Positions 9,912 through 20,960 are shown, numbered from the stretch's first letter. The stretch: 64,000 nt of DNA from Tragulus kanchil (GCA_022376925.1 JAIOJX010000024.1:167741608-167805607); one strand, 5' to 3'. Translations and numbers: made by a program. Notes: generated from the letters alone by a model not told the origin.

Positions 9912-10010
9912 TTGGCTGATAGAGACACTGAGTTTAGGTGACTCACCCAAGGTCATGTAGGGAGGCAGTGACTGAACTCAAGTGGAAAGTCGTGTTCCCT
10001 GACTCACAGG
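9912..10010 (-). repeat. MIR SINE fragment
   Basis: 'agagacactgagtttaggtg' then 'cacccaaggtcatgtaggga' is antisense MIR core. Repeated at 11066-11164. Confidence 0.65.
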
Positions 10011-10550
10011 GGCGGGTGGCTATGCCAGGCGGCCACCGCCTCTTTATTCGGAAACAGAGTCTTGCCTGGCTCTGGTTGAGGTTGCCCTGAGCAACTCCTT
10101 GGCAATGAATTAAGCGCTCAGACTTCTTAGTTCGAAGGTCTTCTGCAAATTGTTTTCTGTAAGGAATATTCTTGTATAGCAGCTTATACAACCTTTCCAT
10201 TGTCTTGTTGAGAGCATCTGCAGATTAGGAAAAATTTATTCAGTTACTTCTTGGGTTACAGTGGGTATCTTGCTGCCCTTTTAAATTTACTTTTGGCATT
10301 CTCCTTAATTGAAGGCTATCATGCCTTTTAATGAAAAACATTCCCTTTGCTCGTTTTAACTGTTTCATTGTAAGACAAAACACAAAAAGGAAAAAAGCAC
10401 ACAAAACAAATGATAGGTTAGTGGGCTGTGATGAGGTGAGTATCCTAACCACCACCAGAGTTAAGACATGGGGGATTCTGCCAGATGTCCCAGAAGCCCT
10501 TCCATGTACTCGTCCCAAAGACACACTCCACCATCCCTCCAGAAGTAACT
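10011..10550. other. Unique sequence
   Basis: No gene recognised. The minus-strand frame 10240-10524 has no family resemblance. Repeated at 11165-11704. Confidence 0.4.
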
Positions 10551-10716
10551 GTTGTCGCAGAGCACTGGCTCTGGGCGCATGCGCTCCAGAGCTCCAGCTC
10601 GGACATGGGTTCGGCCGCTCCGCGGCACGTGGGATCTTCCCAGGCCAGGATTCGAACCGGCGCCCCTTGCACTACAAGGCGGTGTCCTTACCCACTGGAC
10701 CACCAGGGCAGCCCTA
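10551..10716 (-). mobile_element. Head half of the SINE, created by duplication border
   Basis: Contains only the tRNA-like head and the first part of the body of the SINE at 9234-9560. It is joined on its left to unrelated DNA without a tail. Confidence 0.8.
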
Positions 10717-10819
10717 CTTTCTTATATATGTAGTCAAAATGCCCTAGCGCTTTTGCATATAGGAGGAGTTTAAGAGATGTGAAGTCCCTTTCACCTCTTT
10801 CTGTCTAAACACCTTACAA

Positions 10820-10996
10820 CAGTGGGCCTCAAATTAAAACGTATAAGGAACACCTGGGGTCCTTGGGAAGCCTAAACAGACTCCAATGTCCCTTTCCCAG
10901 CGTCTGATTCATTGGATCTGGATTGGGCCTTCTGACTAACCGGTGATTCTCACACAGGTGGTCGACAGACCACCCTCTGAGAGGTCTTGCTCTAGA
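10820..10996 (+). repeat. MER5A, duplicate
   Basis: Second copy of 9666-9842, offset 1154, from duplication 3. Confidence 0.75.
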
Positions 10997-11569
10997 GCGG
11001 TGGGATTATGGGAAGGTGGAGCTGGGATGGCCTCTAGAAGCCCTCATTCAGCACTCACTCCCCATTTGGCTGATAGAGACACTGAGTTTAGGTGACTCAC
11101 CCAAGGTCATGTAGGGAGGCAGTGACTGAACTCAAGTGGAAAGTCGTGTTCCCTGACTCACAGGGGCGGGTGGCTATGCCAGGCGGCCACCGCCTCTTTA
11201 TTCGGAAACAGAGTCTTGCCTGGCTCTGGTTGAGGTTGCCCTGAGCAACTCCTTGGCAATGAATTAAGCGCTCAGACTTCTTAGTTCGAAGGTCTTCTGC
11301 AAATTGTTTTCTGTAAGGAATATTCTTGTATAGCAGCTTATACAACCTTTCCATTGTCTTGTTGAGAGCATCTGCAGATTAGGAAAAATTTATTCAGTTA
11401 CTTCTTGGGTTACAGTGGGTATCTTGCTGCCCTTTTAAATTTACTTTTGGCATTCTCCTTAATTGAAGGCTATCATGCCTTTTAATGAAAAACATTCCCT
11501 TTGCTCGTTTTAACTGTTTCATTGTAAGACAAAACACAAAAAGGAAAAAAGCACACAAAACAAATGATA

Positions 11570-13856
11570 GGTTAGTGGGCTGTGATGAGGTGAGTATCCT
11601 AACCACCACCAGAGTTAAGACATGGGGGATTCTGCCAGATGTCCCAGAAGCCCTTCCATGTACTCTGTCCCAAAGACACACTCCACCATCCCTCCAGAAG
11701 TAACTGCAATCATGACTTTTATGAGTCATTTCCTTGCGTATCTTCATGACTTGGTTACCCTCACTGAGCATCTTTAGACCACAAAGCTTAATTTTGCTCT
11801 TTAAAAAGCACTGATCTCTTCAGTCTCTTAAACTTCACATTCCTTTCTATCCCTTTCTCCTTCCTATAGTTGCGTTTTTGAAGAACCTGCTCTTCCTAAC
11901 CTATGAGTTTCTTACAAGTTTGATTTTGCTAATTACCAGAGGTTTGATCAAACTCTTAGGTGTTTTAACTGTATTGTTAGTGTTACGTGTTCTTTCATCA
12001 GGAGGCATTCTTTTTCTTTTATATTAATAGTCATTGTGCTCAATGCTTCGATCCATGAATTTGTTGGAGATTGCAAGATGGTGATAGTCTGTCATTTCAT
12101 TTAATTATTGGAATAATTTTATAAAAAAAATTATGAAAAATTATTATAATTTTATAAAAAGAGGCCACTTCTTGTCTGGTGTTCTTCAGTTGGCCACATT
12201 TTCATCTAGGTGAAAGATACGCTTCCTTGTATTCTTTGTAGCTGGGTATGACCATATGAGCAATGAATGGAAGTGCCTCTATGCAACTTCTAGAAAGTCT
12301 CTCTCTCCCCTTCTAAAAGCTTTGATTGGGGTTTAGTTAATTTACAGTGTTGTGTTTCAGGTGTATAGCAAAGTGATTCAGTTATTCATATACATATATT
12401 CATTCTTGTTCAGATTCTTTTCCCATATAGGTTACTACAGAAAATTGAGCAGTTCCTAATGCTATGCAGTAGTCCTTCTCTGGTGTCTATTTTGTGTATA
12501 GTAGTATGTGTATATGAATCCCAAGCTCCTAATTTATCCCCTCCCCCAACATTTCCTCTTTGATGACCATAAGTTTGCTTTTGAAGTTGTGAGTCTCTTT
12601 CTGTTTTGTCTTTAAGTTCATTTATATAATTTTAAATACTTAGATTCCATATATGATTGATACTGTACATATGTGTCCTTATCTGACTTACTTCATTTAG
12701 GATGACAAATGAAAGGTTAGTGGGCTGTGATGAGGTGAGTATCCTAACCACCACCAGAGTTAAGACATGGGGGATTCTGCCAGATGTCCCAGAAGCCCTT
12801 CCATGTACTCTGTCCCAAAGACACACTCCACCATCCCTCCAGAAGTAACTGCAATCATGACTTTTATGAGTCATTTCCTTGCGTATCTTCATGACTTGGT
12901 TACCCTCACTGAGCATCTTTAGACCACAAAGCTTAATTTTGCTTTTTAAAAAAGCACTGATCTCTTCAGTCTCTTAAACTTCACATTCCTTTCTATCCCT
13001 TTCTCCTTCCTATAGTTGCGTTTTTGAAGAACCTGCTCTTCCTAACCTATGAGTTTCTTACAAGTTTGATTTTGCTAATTACCAGAGGTTTGATCAAACT
13101 CTTAGGTGTTTTAACTGTATTGTTAGTGTTACGTGTTCTTTCATCAGGAGGCATTCTTTTTCTTTTATATTAATAGTCATTGTGCTCAATGCTTCGATCC
13201 ATGAATTTGTTGGAGATTGCAAGATGGTGATAGTCTGTCATTTCATTTAATTATTGGAATAATTTTATAAAAAAAATTATGAAAAATTATTATAATTTTA
13301 TAAAAAGAGGCCACTTCTTGTCTGGTGTTCTTCAGTTGGCCACATTTTCATCTAGGTGAAAGATACGCTTCCTTGTATTCTTTGTAGCTGGGTATGACCA
13401 TATGAGCAATGAATGGAAGTGCCTCTATGCAACTTCTAGAAAGTCTCTCTCTCACCTTCTAAAAGCTTTGATTGGGGTTTAGTTAATTTACAGTGTTGTG
13501 TTTCAGGTGTATAGCAAAGTGATTCAGTTATTCATATACATATATTCATTCTTGTTCAGATTCTTTTCCCATATAGGTTACTACAGAAAATTGAGCAGTT
13601 CCTAATGCTATGCAGTAGTCCTTCTCTGGTGTCTATTTTGTGTATAGTAGTATGTGTATATGAATCCCAAGCTCCTAATTTATCCCCTCCCCCAACATTT
13701 CCTCTTTGATGACCATAAGTTTGCTTTTGAAGTTGTGAGTCTCTTTCTGTTTTGTCTTTAAGTTCATTTATATAATTTTAAATACTTAGATTCCATATAT
13801 GATTGATACTGTACATATGTGTCCTTATCTGACTTACTTCATTTAGGATGACAATC
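11570..13856. repeat. Tandem duplication 4 (1.14 kb unit)
   Basis: Copy A 11570-12714, copy B 12715-13856, offset about 1145. Junction: the L1 phrase 'ggatgacaa' breaks into 'atgaaaggttag', whereas in copy B it continues normally into 'tctctaggtccatcc'. The break therefore lies in the middle of an L1 and copy B is the natural continuation. Confidence 0.9.
11705..12315. other. AT-rich unique sequence
   Basis: No gene recognised. An AT palindrome-like patch lies at 12113-12162 ('ataattttataaaaaaaatt' and its reverse-type partner). Repeated at 12850-13460. Confidence 0.4.
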
Positions 13857-14106
13857 TCTAGGTCCATCCATGTTGCTATAAATGGCATTGTTTTGTTCTT
13901 TTTATGGCTGAGTAATATTTCATTGTATTTACGTACAACATCTTCTTTATCCATTCCTCTACTGGTGGGCATTTAGGTTGCTTCTATGCTTTGGCTATTG
14001 TAAATAGTGCTGCAGTGAACAAAGGGATGCAGGTATCTTTTCAAATTACATTTTTTCCAGATACAGATGCCCAGGAGAGAGATTGCTGGTCATATGGTAG
14101 TTCTGC

Positions 14107-14175
14107 TTTAAATTTTTTTTTTTCTTTTTTTTTTTTTTGTTTTATTATTATTTTTTTTTTTGCTTTAAATTTTTA
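14107..14175. repeat. T-rich simple tract within L1
   Basis: Long poly-T broken by single C and G and by TTATTATT. It is flanked by 'gctttaaattttt' on both sides, so it may be slippage or a tiny poly-A retroinsertion with target duplication. Confidence 0.5.
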
Positions 14176-14292
14176 AAGAAACTTCCATCCTGTTCTCCAT
14201 AGTGGTTGTACCAGTTTACATTTCCAGCAACAGTGTAGAAAGATTCCCTTTCCTCCACATCCTCTGCAGCATTTACTGTTTGTAGGCTCTTT

Positions 14293-14592
14293 TTTTAAAC
14301 ATTTATTTATTTATTTATTTTTGGGGTGGGGTGGGGAGGGAGGGGCCGGGCGGGCCACTTCTATTGGTCTTTCATTTCTCTGTTTTCATCCATCTTTGTT
14401 CTTTGGCCCATGTGGGCCTCCCATCGCAGAGCACTGGCTCCGGGCGCATGCGCTCCAGAGCTCCGGCTCGGTAATTGGACACATCAGTCCAGCTGCTCTG
14501 CAGCATGTGGGATCTTCCCAGGCCAGGGATCGAACCAGCGCCCCTCGCACTGCAAGGCGGTGTCCTTACCCACTGGACCACCAGGGAAGCCC
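14293..14592 (-). mobile_element. Young CHR-like SINE nested in L1
   Basis: Head at the right, G-rich and T-rich tail at the left, GCGCATGCGC at 14444-14453. Perfect 17-bp target-site duplication 'ctgtttgtaggctcttt' at 14276-14292 and 14593-14609. Inserted after the L1, so it is the younger of the two. Confidence 0.9.
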
Positions 14593-15140
14593 CTGTTTGT
14601 AGGCTCTTTGATGATGGCCATTCTGAGTGCCATGAGGCATTGATGATACTTTATTGTACTTTTTGTTTGCATTTCTCTGATAATTAGTGATGCTGAGCAT
14701 CTTTTCAGGTGCTTTTTGGCCATCTGCATGTCTTCTTCAGAGGAATTTCTATTTAGATCTTCCACCCATTTTTCAATTGGATTGTTTGCTTTTTTGACAT
14801 AGAGCTGCATGAGCTATTTATATATTTGCTAATTAATCCCTTGTTGGTTGCATCGTTTGCAAATATTTTCTTTCATTCTGTAGGTAGTCTTTTAGTTTTA
14901 TTGATGGTTTCCTTTGCTGTGTAAAAGCATTTAACTTTAATTATGTCTAGCTTGTTTATTTTTGTTTTCATTACTCTAAGAGGTGGATCAAAAACGGTAT
15001 TATTGTGATTTTTGTCACAGAATATTCTGTCTGTAATTTCCCCTAAGAGTTTTGCATTGTCCAGCCTTACATTTAGGTGTTTGATCCATTTGGAGTTAAT
15101 TTTTGTGTACTGTGTTAAATAATGTTTAGAAAATCTTTTT

Positions 15141-15498
15141 CAAGCGAGAGGACTTTATTTTGTCTTATCTTCCTTCCTAGCAAGACAGGTATGTGGGAGA
15201 CTTATGGAAGATAAGGGTTGGTTAGTAAGCTTTGTTTTGTAGACTCCTTTGATGGACTAATAAAGATCTAGAGATGTCTCTGGTGATTAACATCCATCCT
15301 TTCTATTAGAGAGGGAAGGGGGGACACCTTTGCAAATTTATGTCCTGCTTTTAGGCAAAAAGAGGAAGGACAGAAAACTTTCACTTGCTTCTTCTCAGTT
15401 GCATTCAGCTCCTAAATCCTTATGTTCAAGTTGGGTATTTGGGGTGGCATATCCTGCTACCCTTCATCTTGATAGGTGTAAAGTTTTCGTGTGAGTTT
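15141..15498. other. Unique sequence
   Basis: No gene or repeat recognised. Repeated at 16250-16607. Confidence 0.4.
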
Positions 15499-15499
15499 T

Positions 15500-15890
15500 C
15501 CCGGGCTACCGTAACAATGAACTACTAGCTGGGCAGGCTTAAAATAACAGAAATGATTTCTTTCACAGCTGTGAAGCCCAGAAGTTTGAAAACAGGCTGC
15601 TGGCAGGGCCACGCTCCTTCTGAAATCTCTCAGGGAGGGTCCTTCTTCGTCTCTTCTTAGCTTCCGGTGGCTGCAGGTAACCTGCGGCATTCCCTGGCCA
15701 GCAGTTCATCACTGTGTCTTCTCTTTTGTAAAGACGTCAGTCATGCTGAAATTGGCCTTCTGCAATCAATACAGCCCCATCGTAACTAATTACGTGCACA
15801 AAGACCTGTGTTTCTAAATAAGATCATACTCACAGAAACCTGGGGTTAGGACTCTGCCTTTTGGGGGCAACACCGTTCAGTCCAGACCAG
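15500..15890. repeat. Ancient mammalian repeat (as at 576-950)
   Basis: 'cgggctaccgtaacaatgaa' followed by 'aaataacagaaatgatttct' and later 'tttgggggcaacaccgttca' follows the same old L1M-type pattern. Family not certain. Repeated at 16609-17000. Confidence 0.55.
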
Positions 15891-15983
15891 TGCACGTGGG
15901 TTACAGGGGACGGAGGTGGGCTAAGAAGGTAACCTCCCCTCCTCAAGCCACATTAAAAGAAGTAGCAGTAAAAAGGCATGTGT

Positions 15984-16165
15984 GGGGGCTTCCCTGGTGG
16001 TCCAGTGGTAAGGACACCGCCTTGCAGTGCAAGGGGCGCCGGTTCGAGCCCTGGCCTGGGAAGATCCCACGTGCCGTGGAGCGGCTGGACCGATGTGTCC
16101 AATGGGTTGCGATGCGCCGAGCTGGTGCTCTGACGACAGAGGCACTCAGGGGGTTTCCTAAGGCA
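15984..16165 (+). mobile_element. CHR-like young SINE, damaged copy at junction
   Basis: Head and B box (GGTTCGAGCCC) are intact. The body after 'accgatgtgtccaat' is garbled and stops at the border with copy B of duplication 5. Confidence 0.75.
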
Positions 16166-16608
16166 TTGTCCAGCCTTACATTTAGGTGTTTGATCCATTT
16201 GGAGTTAATTTTTGTGTACTGTGTTAAATAATGTTTAGAAAATCTTTTTCAAGCGAGAGGACTTTATTTTGTCTTATCTTCCTTCCTAGCAAGACAGGTA
16301 TGTGGGAGACTTATGGAAGATAAGGGTTGGTTAGTAAGCTTTGTTTTGTAGACTCCTTTGATGGACTAATAAAGATCTAGAGATGTCTCTGGTGATTAAC
16401 ATCCATCCTTTCTATTAGAGAGGGAAGGGGGGACACCTTTGCAAATTTATGTCCTGCTTTTAGGCAAAAAGAGGAAGGACAGAAAACTTTCACTTGCTTC
16501 TTCTCAGTTGCATTCAGCTCCTAAATCCTTATGTTCAAGTTGGGTATTTGGGGTGGCATATCCTGCTACCCTTCATCTTGATAGGTGTAAAGTTTTCGTG
16601 TGAGTTTT

Positions 16609-17000
16609 CCCGGGCTACCGTAACAATGAACTACTAGCTGGGCAGGCTTAAAATAACAGAAATGATTTCTTTCACAGCTGTGAAGCCCAGAAGTTTGAAA
16701 ACAGGCTGCTGGCAGGGCCACGCTCCTTCTGAAATCTCTCAGGGAGGGTCCTTCTTCGTCTCTTCTTAGCTTCCGGTGGCTGCAGGTAACCTGCGGCATT
16801 CCCTGGCCAGCAGTTCATCACTGTGTCTTCTCTTTTGTAAAGACGTCAGTCATGCTGAAATTGGCCTTCTGCAATCAATACAGCCCCATCGTAACTAATT
16901 ACGTGCACAAAGACCTGTGTTTCTAAATAAGATCATACTCACAGAAACCTGGGGTTAGGACTCTGCCTTTTGGGGGCAACACCGTTCAGTCCAGACCAGT
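16609..17000. repeat. Ancient mammalian repeat, duplicate
   Basis: Second copy of 15500-15890 from duplication 5. Confidence 0.55.
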
Positions 17001-17093
17001 GCACGTGGGTTACAGGGGACGGAGGTGGGCTAAGAAGGTAACCTCCCCTCCTCAAGCCACATTAAAAGAAGTAGCAGTAAAAAGGCATGTGTG

Positions 17094-17393
17094 GGGGCTT
17101 CCCTGGTGGTCCAGTGGTAAGGACACCGCCTTGCAGTGCAAGGGGCGCCGGTTCGAGCCCTGGCCTGGGAAGATCCCACGTGCCGTGGAGCGGCTGGACC
17201 GATGTGTCCAATTACCGAGCCGGAGCTCTGGAGCGCATGCGCCCAGAGCTGGTGCTCTGCGACGACAGAGGCCACTGCGATGGGAGGCCCACAGGAGCCA
17301 AAGAACAAAGACGGATGAAAATAGAGAAATGAAAGACCAATAGAAGTGGCCTGCCCATCCCCCTCCCGCCCCAACCCGCCCCTCCCCCTCCAC
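17094..17393 (+). mobile_element. Young CHR-like SINE, full length
   Basis: A complete plus-strand element: head 'ggggcttccctggtggtcca', B box, GCGCATGCGC near 17235, then 'gaccaatagaagtggc' and a C-rich end. There is no long A tail. Approximate target duplication 'aaaggcatgtgt' / 'aaagcatgtgt' at about 17081 and 17394. This is the best plus-strand reference copy in the window. Confidence 0.85.
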
Positions 17394-17730
17394 AAAGCAT
17401 GTGTTACAAGACTTCATAAAGCCTATATATATATTATATATATAAATAAGGTCATTGATATGTTAGTGATAGTTATCTCAAGATAGAATTTCAGGTGAGT
17501 TTTATTTTCTTATATATTTAAATACTATTTAACATTTTGCAGTAAACATTTTTTACTTATATAAATGAGGGAGAGACCAATGAGCTCTTATAGATTTTTA
17601 TTATATGAAAACTCAAAAGTGTCTTGAGTGATTCTGATGATTAACCAAGCTTCATCATCAGGTAGGAAGCTCAAAATAAAATAAAATAAAAAGGCACTTC
17701 AAGCACCAGAAAGCAGAGTATCAAGGAAGC
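17394..17730. other. AT-rich unique sequence with (TA)n
   Basis: Contains a TA-rich microsatellite at 17424-17447 and an AAAAT repeat near 17673-17692. No gene seen. Confidence 0.45.
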
Positions 17731-18500
17731 CCTCCTGAATGAGGCAGGCTTGCTGGGACCTGGAAGCCAGTCCCCTGGGTCGTGTCCTCCCTGTGGCGTG
17801 CGGGGACTGGCTCTGAGGACCGCCGCCGGTCAGATGGGGTGTCGGAAGTCGGGGACTGTGAGGATTGACCCCTGGAGGCCTCAGCCTGTTTCAGGCTCGG
17901 GCTTCGGACGTCTGGGTGTCCTGGACTGGGCGCAGGGCTGCGGGAGAGGCGGGCGGCGGGAGAGCAGCGCCGCCCAGCGCCGCCCTTTCTGTCAGAGGCA
18001 GTCTCAGCGTGCCGCGCGGAGGACAGGATCCAGGGTCAGCGCGAAGGCTTTGTCGCCACGCAGGATGGTTTGAGCCTGGGGCCTGCCGCTCTCTAGACAC
18101 AGGACCTCGGACCTGCCACTCCACCTGCCTCGGCCCGGGTCTCCCTGCTGGGAAAGTGCGGAGGGGGCCGCTCCACGGGGCAGGCTTGCTGTGAGGAGGC
18201 ACGTGGATGCTGCAGGGGCCCAGCGAGTGCTGCAGGGGCATCGCCGCGCAGGAAGGCTCCAGGCCGTGGTCTGGGAGGGCCGGTGGCTCAGCTCGGTGGG
18301 CAGCAGAGGGCTGAGGAGCGCCAGCGAGGCCTGGGAATGCAGGCCACTGGGAAAGGGGAGAGGCTCAGGAGGGCCGGGCGGAGGGCTTACCTCTGCATCT
18401 CCTGCCCCTTGTGTCCTCTGGACGCAGGCTCCTGTCCTGTCCCTCCTGCATCCCTTTAGTGAATTTGTGTAGATTAGAAGTAGGTGACTGTGATGGATTG
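17731..18500. other. GC- and CpG-rich unique sequence
   Basis: Many CpGs between about 17800 and 18260 (for example the GGCGGGCGGCGGG stretch near 17950). Open frames lie on both strands (17750-18073 plus, 18004-18534 minus) but none resembles a known protein. It could be a weak CpG island or coding remnant. No splice structure can be defended. Partly repeated at 19075-19604. Confidence 0.35.
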
Positions 18501-18511
18501 AATCACTTCTT

Positions 18512-18640
18512 TTCATGTCAGTTTGTTTGGCCATACCAAGGGACTGGGGAGCTTAGTTCCCTGACTAGGGACTGAGCCTGGGCCCTGGCGGTGAAAGTGC
18601 AGAGGCCTGACCGCTGTGCTGCCAGGGAATCTCCCCCTGG
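18512..18640 (-). mobile_element. CHR-type SINE, older, minus strand
   Basis: 'tttggccataccaaggg', 'agttccctgactagggactg' and 'ctgctgtgccagggaatctcc'-like order is an antisense CHR-2-type SINE. Repeated at 19616-19744. Confidence 0.65.
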
Positions 18641-18644
18641 ACTG

Positions 18645-19010
18645 TGTGTTTGTGTGCCCCCAGATTACTGTGCGGAAGCCCCTAGCCCCAGTGTGACTGT
18701 GTTTGGAGCTGCGGTCTCTGAGGAAGTAATTAAGTGTAAAAGAGGTCGTAAGGGTGGTGCAGGCCTGACCCAATGGGCTTAGGGCCTGATGAAGAGAGAC
18801 CCCAGAGAGCTCTGTGCTCACCCGCCACGGAAGGGCCGCGTGAGGAGAGTCGCCCTCTGCAAGCCAGGGGAGAGGCCTCGCCAGAAACTGAGTCCTGAGG
18901 CACGTGGGTCTTAGGCTTCTCGGCCTCCAGAACTGTTAGAAAATACATTTCTCTTGTTTAAGCCACCCAACCTGTGGTCTTGTGTGAGGTTTTAGTTGAA
19001 AATAATACGA
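18645..19010. repeat. Ancient mammalian repeat ending in 'aagccacccaacctgtgg'
   Basis: 'gagaccccagagagctctgt' followed by 'cctccagaactgttagaaaa' and 'aagccacccaacctgtggtc' is a widely dispersed old mammalian repeat (L1M-type 3' motif as I recall it). It occurs three times here (also 19749-20113 and, partly, 20962-21216) only because duplications 6 and 7 overlap. Confidence 0.55.
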
Positions 19011-19615
19011 CTCCTTTATTCTATTACCGGTTCACAATGTCAGTCCTTAAGAATATCAGCTCTGAATGCGGGCGGGGGCGCGCCAGCGCCGCCCTTTCTG
19101 TCAGAGGCAGTCTCAGCGTGCCGCGGAGGACAGGATCCAGGGTCAGCGAAGGCTTTGTCGCCACGCAGGATGGTTTGAGCCTGGGGCCTGCCGCTCTCTA
19201 GACACAGGACCTCGGACCTGCCACTCCACCTGCCTCGGCCCGGGTCTCCTGCTGGGAAAGTGCGGAGGGGGCCGCTCCACGGGGCAGGCTTGCTGTGAGG
19301 AGGCACGTGGATGCTGCAGGGGCCCAGCGAGTGCTGCAGGGGCATCGCCGCGCAGGAAGGCTCCAGGCCGTGGTCTGGGAGGGCCGGTGGCTCAGCTCGG
19401 TGGGCAGCAGAGGGCTGAGGAGCGCCAGCGAGGCCTGGGAATGCAGGCCACTGGGAAAGGGGAGAGGCTCAGGAGGGCCGGGCGGAGGGCTTACCTCTGC
19501 ATCTCCTGCCCCTTGTGTCCTCTGGACGCAGGCTCCTGTCCTGTCCCTCCTGCATCCCTTTAGTGAATTTGTGTAGATTAGAAGTAGGTGACTGTGATGG
19601 ATTGAATCACTTCTT

Positions 19616-19744
19616 TTCATGTCAGTTTGTTTGGCCATACCAAGGGACTGGGGAGCTTAGTTCCCTGACTAGGGACTGAGCCTGGGCCCTGGCGGTGAAA
19701 GTGCAGAGGCCTGACCGCTGTGCTGCCAGGGAATCTCCCCCTGG
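19616..19744 (-). mobile_element. CHR-type SINE, duplicate
   Basis: Second copy of 18512-18640 from duplication 6. Confidence 0.65.
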
Positions 19745-20162
19745 ACTGTGTGTTTGTGTGCCCCCAGATTACTGTGCGGAAGCCCCTAGCCCCAGTGTGA
19801 CTGTGTTTGGAGCTGCGGTCTCTGAGGAAGTAATTAAGTGTAAAAGAGGTCGTAAGGGTGGTGCAGGCCTGACCCAATGGGCTTAGGGCCTGATGAAGAG
19901 AGACCCCAGAGAGCTCTGTGCTCACCCGCCACGGAAGGGCCGCGTGAGGAGAGTCGCCCTCTGCAAGCCAGGGGAGAGGCCTCGCCAGAAACTGAGTCCT
20001 GAGGCACGTGGGTCTTAGGCTTCTCGGCCCCCAGAACTGTTAGAAAATACATTTCTCTTGTTTAAGCCACCCAACCTGTGGTCTTGTGTGAGGTTTTAGT
20101 TGAAAATAATACGACTCCTTTATTCTATTACCGGTTCACAATGTCAGTCCTTAAGAATATCA

Positions 20163-20430
20163 GCTCTGAATATTCACTGGAAGGGCTGGTGCGGAAGCTG
20201 AGGCTCCAATACTTTGGCCACCGGATGCGAAGAGACGACTCACTGGAGAAGACCCTGCTGTGAGGAAAGGAGACGGCAGGAGGAGAAGGGACGGCAGAGG
20301 ACAGCATAGTTGGCTGGCGTCACCGAGTCCGGGGAGATGAGCTTGAGCAGCTGCAGGAGCGGGGAAGGACGGGGACGCCTGGCCGCCGCCGTCGGACGTG
20401 GCCGAGAGACTGACCTGAGCTGGTCACAGC
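20163..20430 (+). mobile_element. BovB LINE 3' end, plus strand
   Basis: 'aatattcactggaagggctg', 'ctccaatactttggccacc' and 'gaagagacgactcactggag' are the hallmark BovB ORF2 C-terminal sequence. Translated fragments include 'LRLQYFGHRMRRDDSLEKTL'. 5'-truncated and frameshifted, so inactive. Repeated at 21265-21533. Confidence 0.85.
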
Positions 20431-20633
20431 GCGCGGCTCAAGACTGACCCGGAGTCAGGGCCCCGAGAAGTTCTAGGCTCAGCGAAGAAACACACGAGCA
20501 AACAGAATCAATGCTGTTCACACTGGGAGCTCTGAGATGAAAGCGAAGGGTGTGGAGACCCAGGACGCACGACCCAGCATGTGCTTACTGGGGTCCTGAA
20601 GGTGTCTTCCTGGGCTCCAGTGGTATTTTGAAA
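20431..20633. other. Unique or BovB-tail sequence
   Basis: Follows the BovB end. No further family recognised. Confidence 0.35.
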
Positions 20634-20646
20634 CTTGAGAAGTTTT

Positions 20647-20960
20647 TTTTTTTTTTTTCTTCAGTAAATTTACATGTACCTTTATTATGTTAAGGAAGAA
20701 TGCATCTGTTTCTAATGAGTTTTTAAAATTAAAAAATATTCTGTGTTAATTATTCTGATGATTTTAAAAACATTTTTATTTTACTTTTTACTTTTACAGA
20801 GTTTTGTTATTTACAGATATGTATGATCCCAGATTAGTCATGTGTGTATCCTCCTCCCACCCTCCAGGCCGTGCACTGTCCCCTGCAGGATCCCTTTTCT
20901 CACAGAGCAATGACAATAGCTATTTTTTCACATATGATAGTATAGGGTTTTTGTTTTTGC
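20647..20960 (-). mobile_element. L1 3' end, first partial copy
   Basis: Poly-T start, then antisense L1 sequence including 'ttacagagttttgttattta'. It is cut at the duplication 7 junction. The full insertion is seen at 21751-22694. Confidence 0.75.

Larger units (their letters stand above)
9397..11704. repeat. Tandem duplication 3 (1.15 kb unit)
   Basis: Copy A 9397-10550, copy B 10551-11704, offset 1154. Copy B begins in the middle of the SINE ('gttgtcgcagagcac') directly after 'agaagtaact', so the junction cuts the SINE in half. Such a half-SINE without tail cannot be a normal retroposition product. The unit contains MER5A and MIR. Confidence 0.9.
12319..15140 (-). mobile_element. L1 LINE, 3' half, minus strand
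   Basis: Antisense L1 3' end and ORF2 C-terminus, from 'gattggggtttagttaattt' (3' side) through 'gctgagtaatatttcattg' and 'ggattgtttgcttttttgac'. The minus strand still encodes ORF2 fragments: 'MPFIATWMDLEIVILNEVSQ' (around 13800-13900) and '[13 protein letters not shown]' with 'ASLIIREMQ' (around 14650-14800). Frameshifts and stops abound, so no protein is made. A SINE is nested at 14293-14592 and the 3' part is doubled by duplication 4 (12319-12712 and 13464-13855). The 5' end is undefined near 15140. Confidence 0.8.
15053..17270. repeat. Tandem duplication 5 (1.11 kb unit)
   Basis: Copy A 15053-16165, copy B 16166-17270, offset about 1109. The last 65 bp of copy A (16099-16165) are a scrambled, partly deleted version of the SINE body that is intact in copy B. 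That is what a low-quality read end would look like. Confidence 0.9.
17965..20170. repeat. Tandem duplication 6 (1.11 kb unit)
   Basis: Copy A 17965-19068, copy B 19069-20170, offset about 1107. At the junction 'atcagctctgaat' leads into a GC-rich filler 'gcgggcgggggcgcg', whereas after copy B it continues into a BovB 3' end. Small indels separate the copies ('gcgcggagg' against 'gcggagg'). Confidence 0.9.

Noticed and set aside
17094..17180. tRNA gene suggested by A and B boxes
   Set aside because: The tRNA-like heads belong to CHR and Bov-tA SINEs. No cloverleaf or anticodon arm is preserved.
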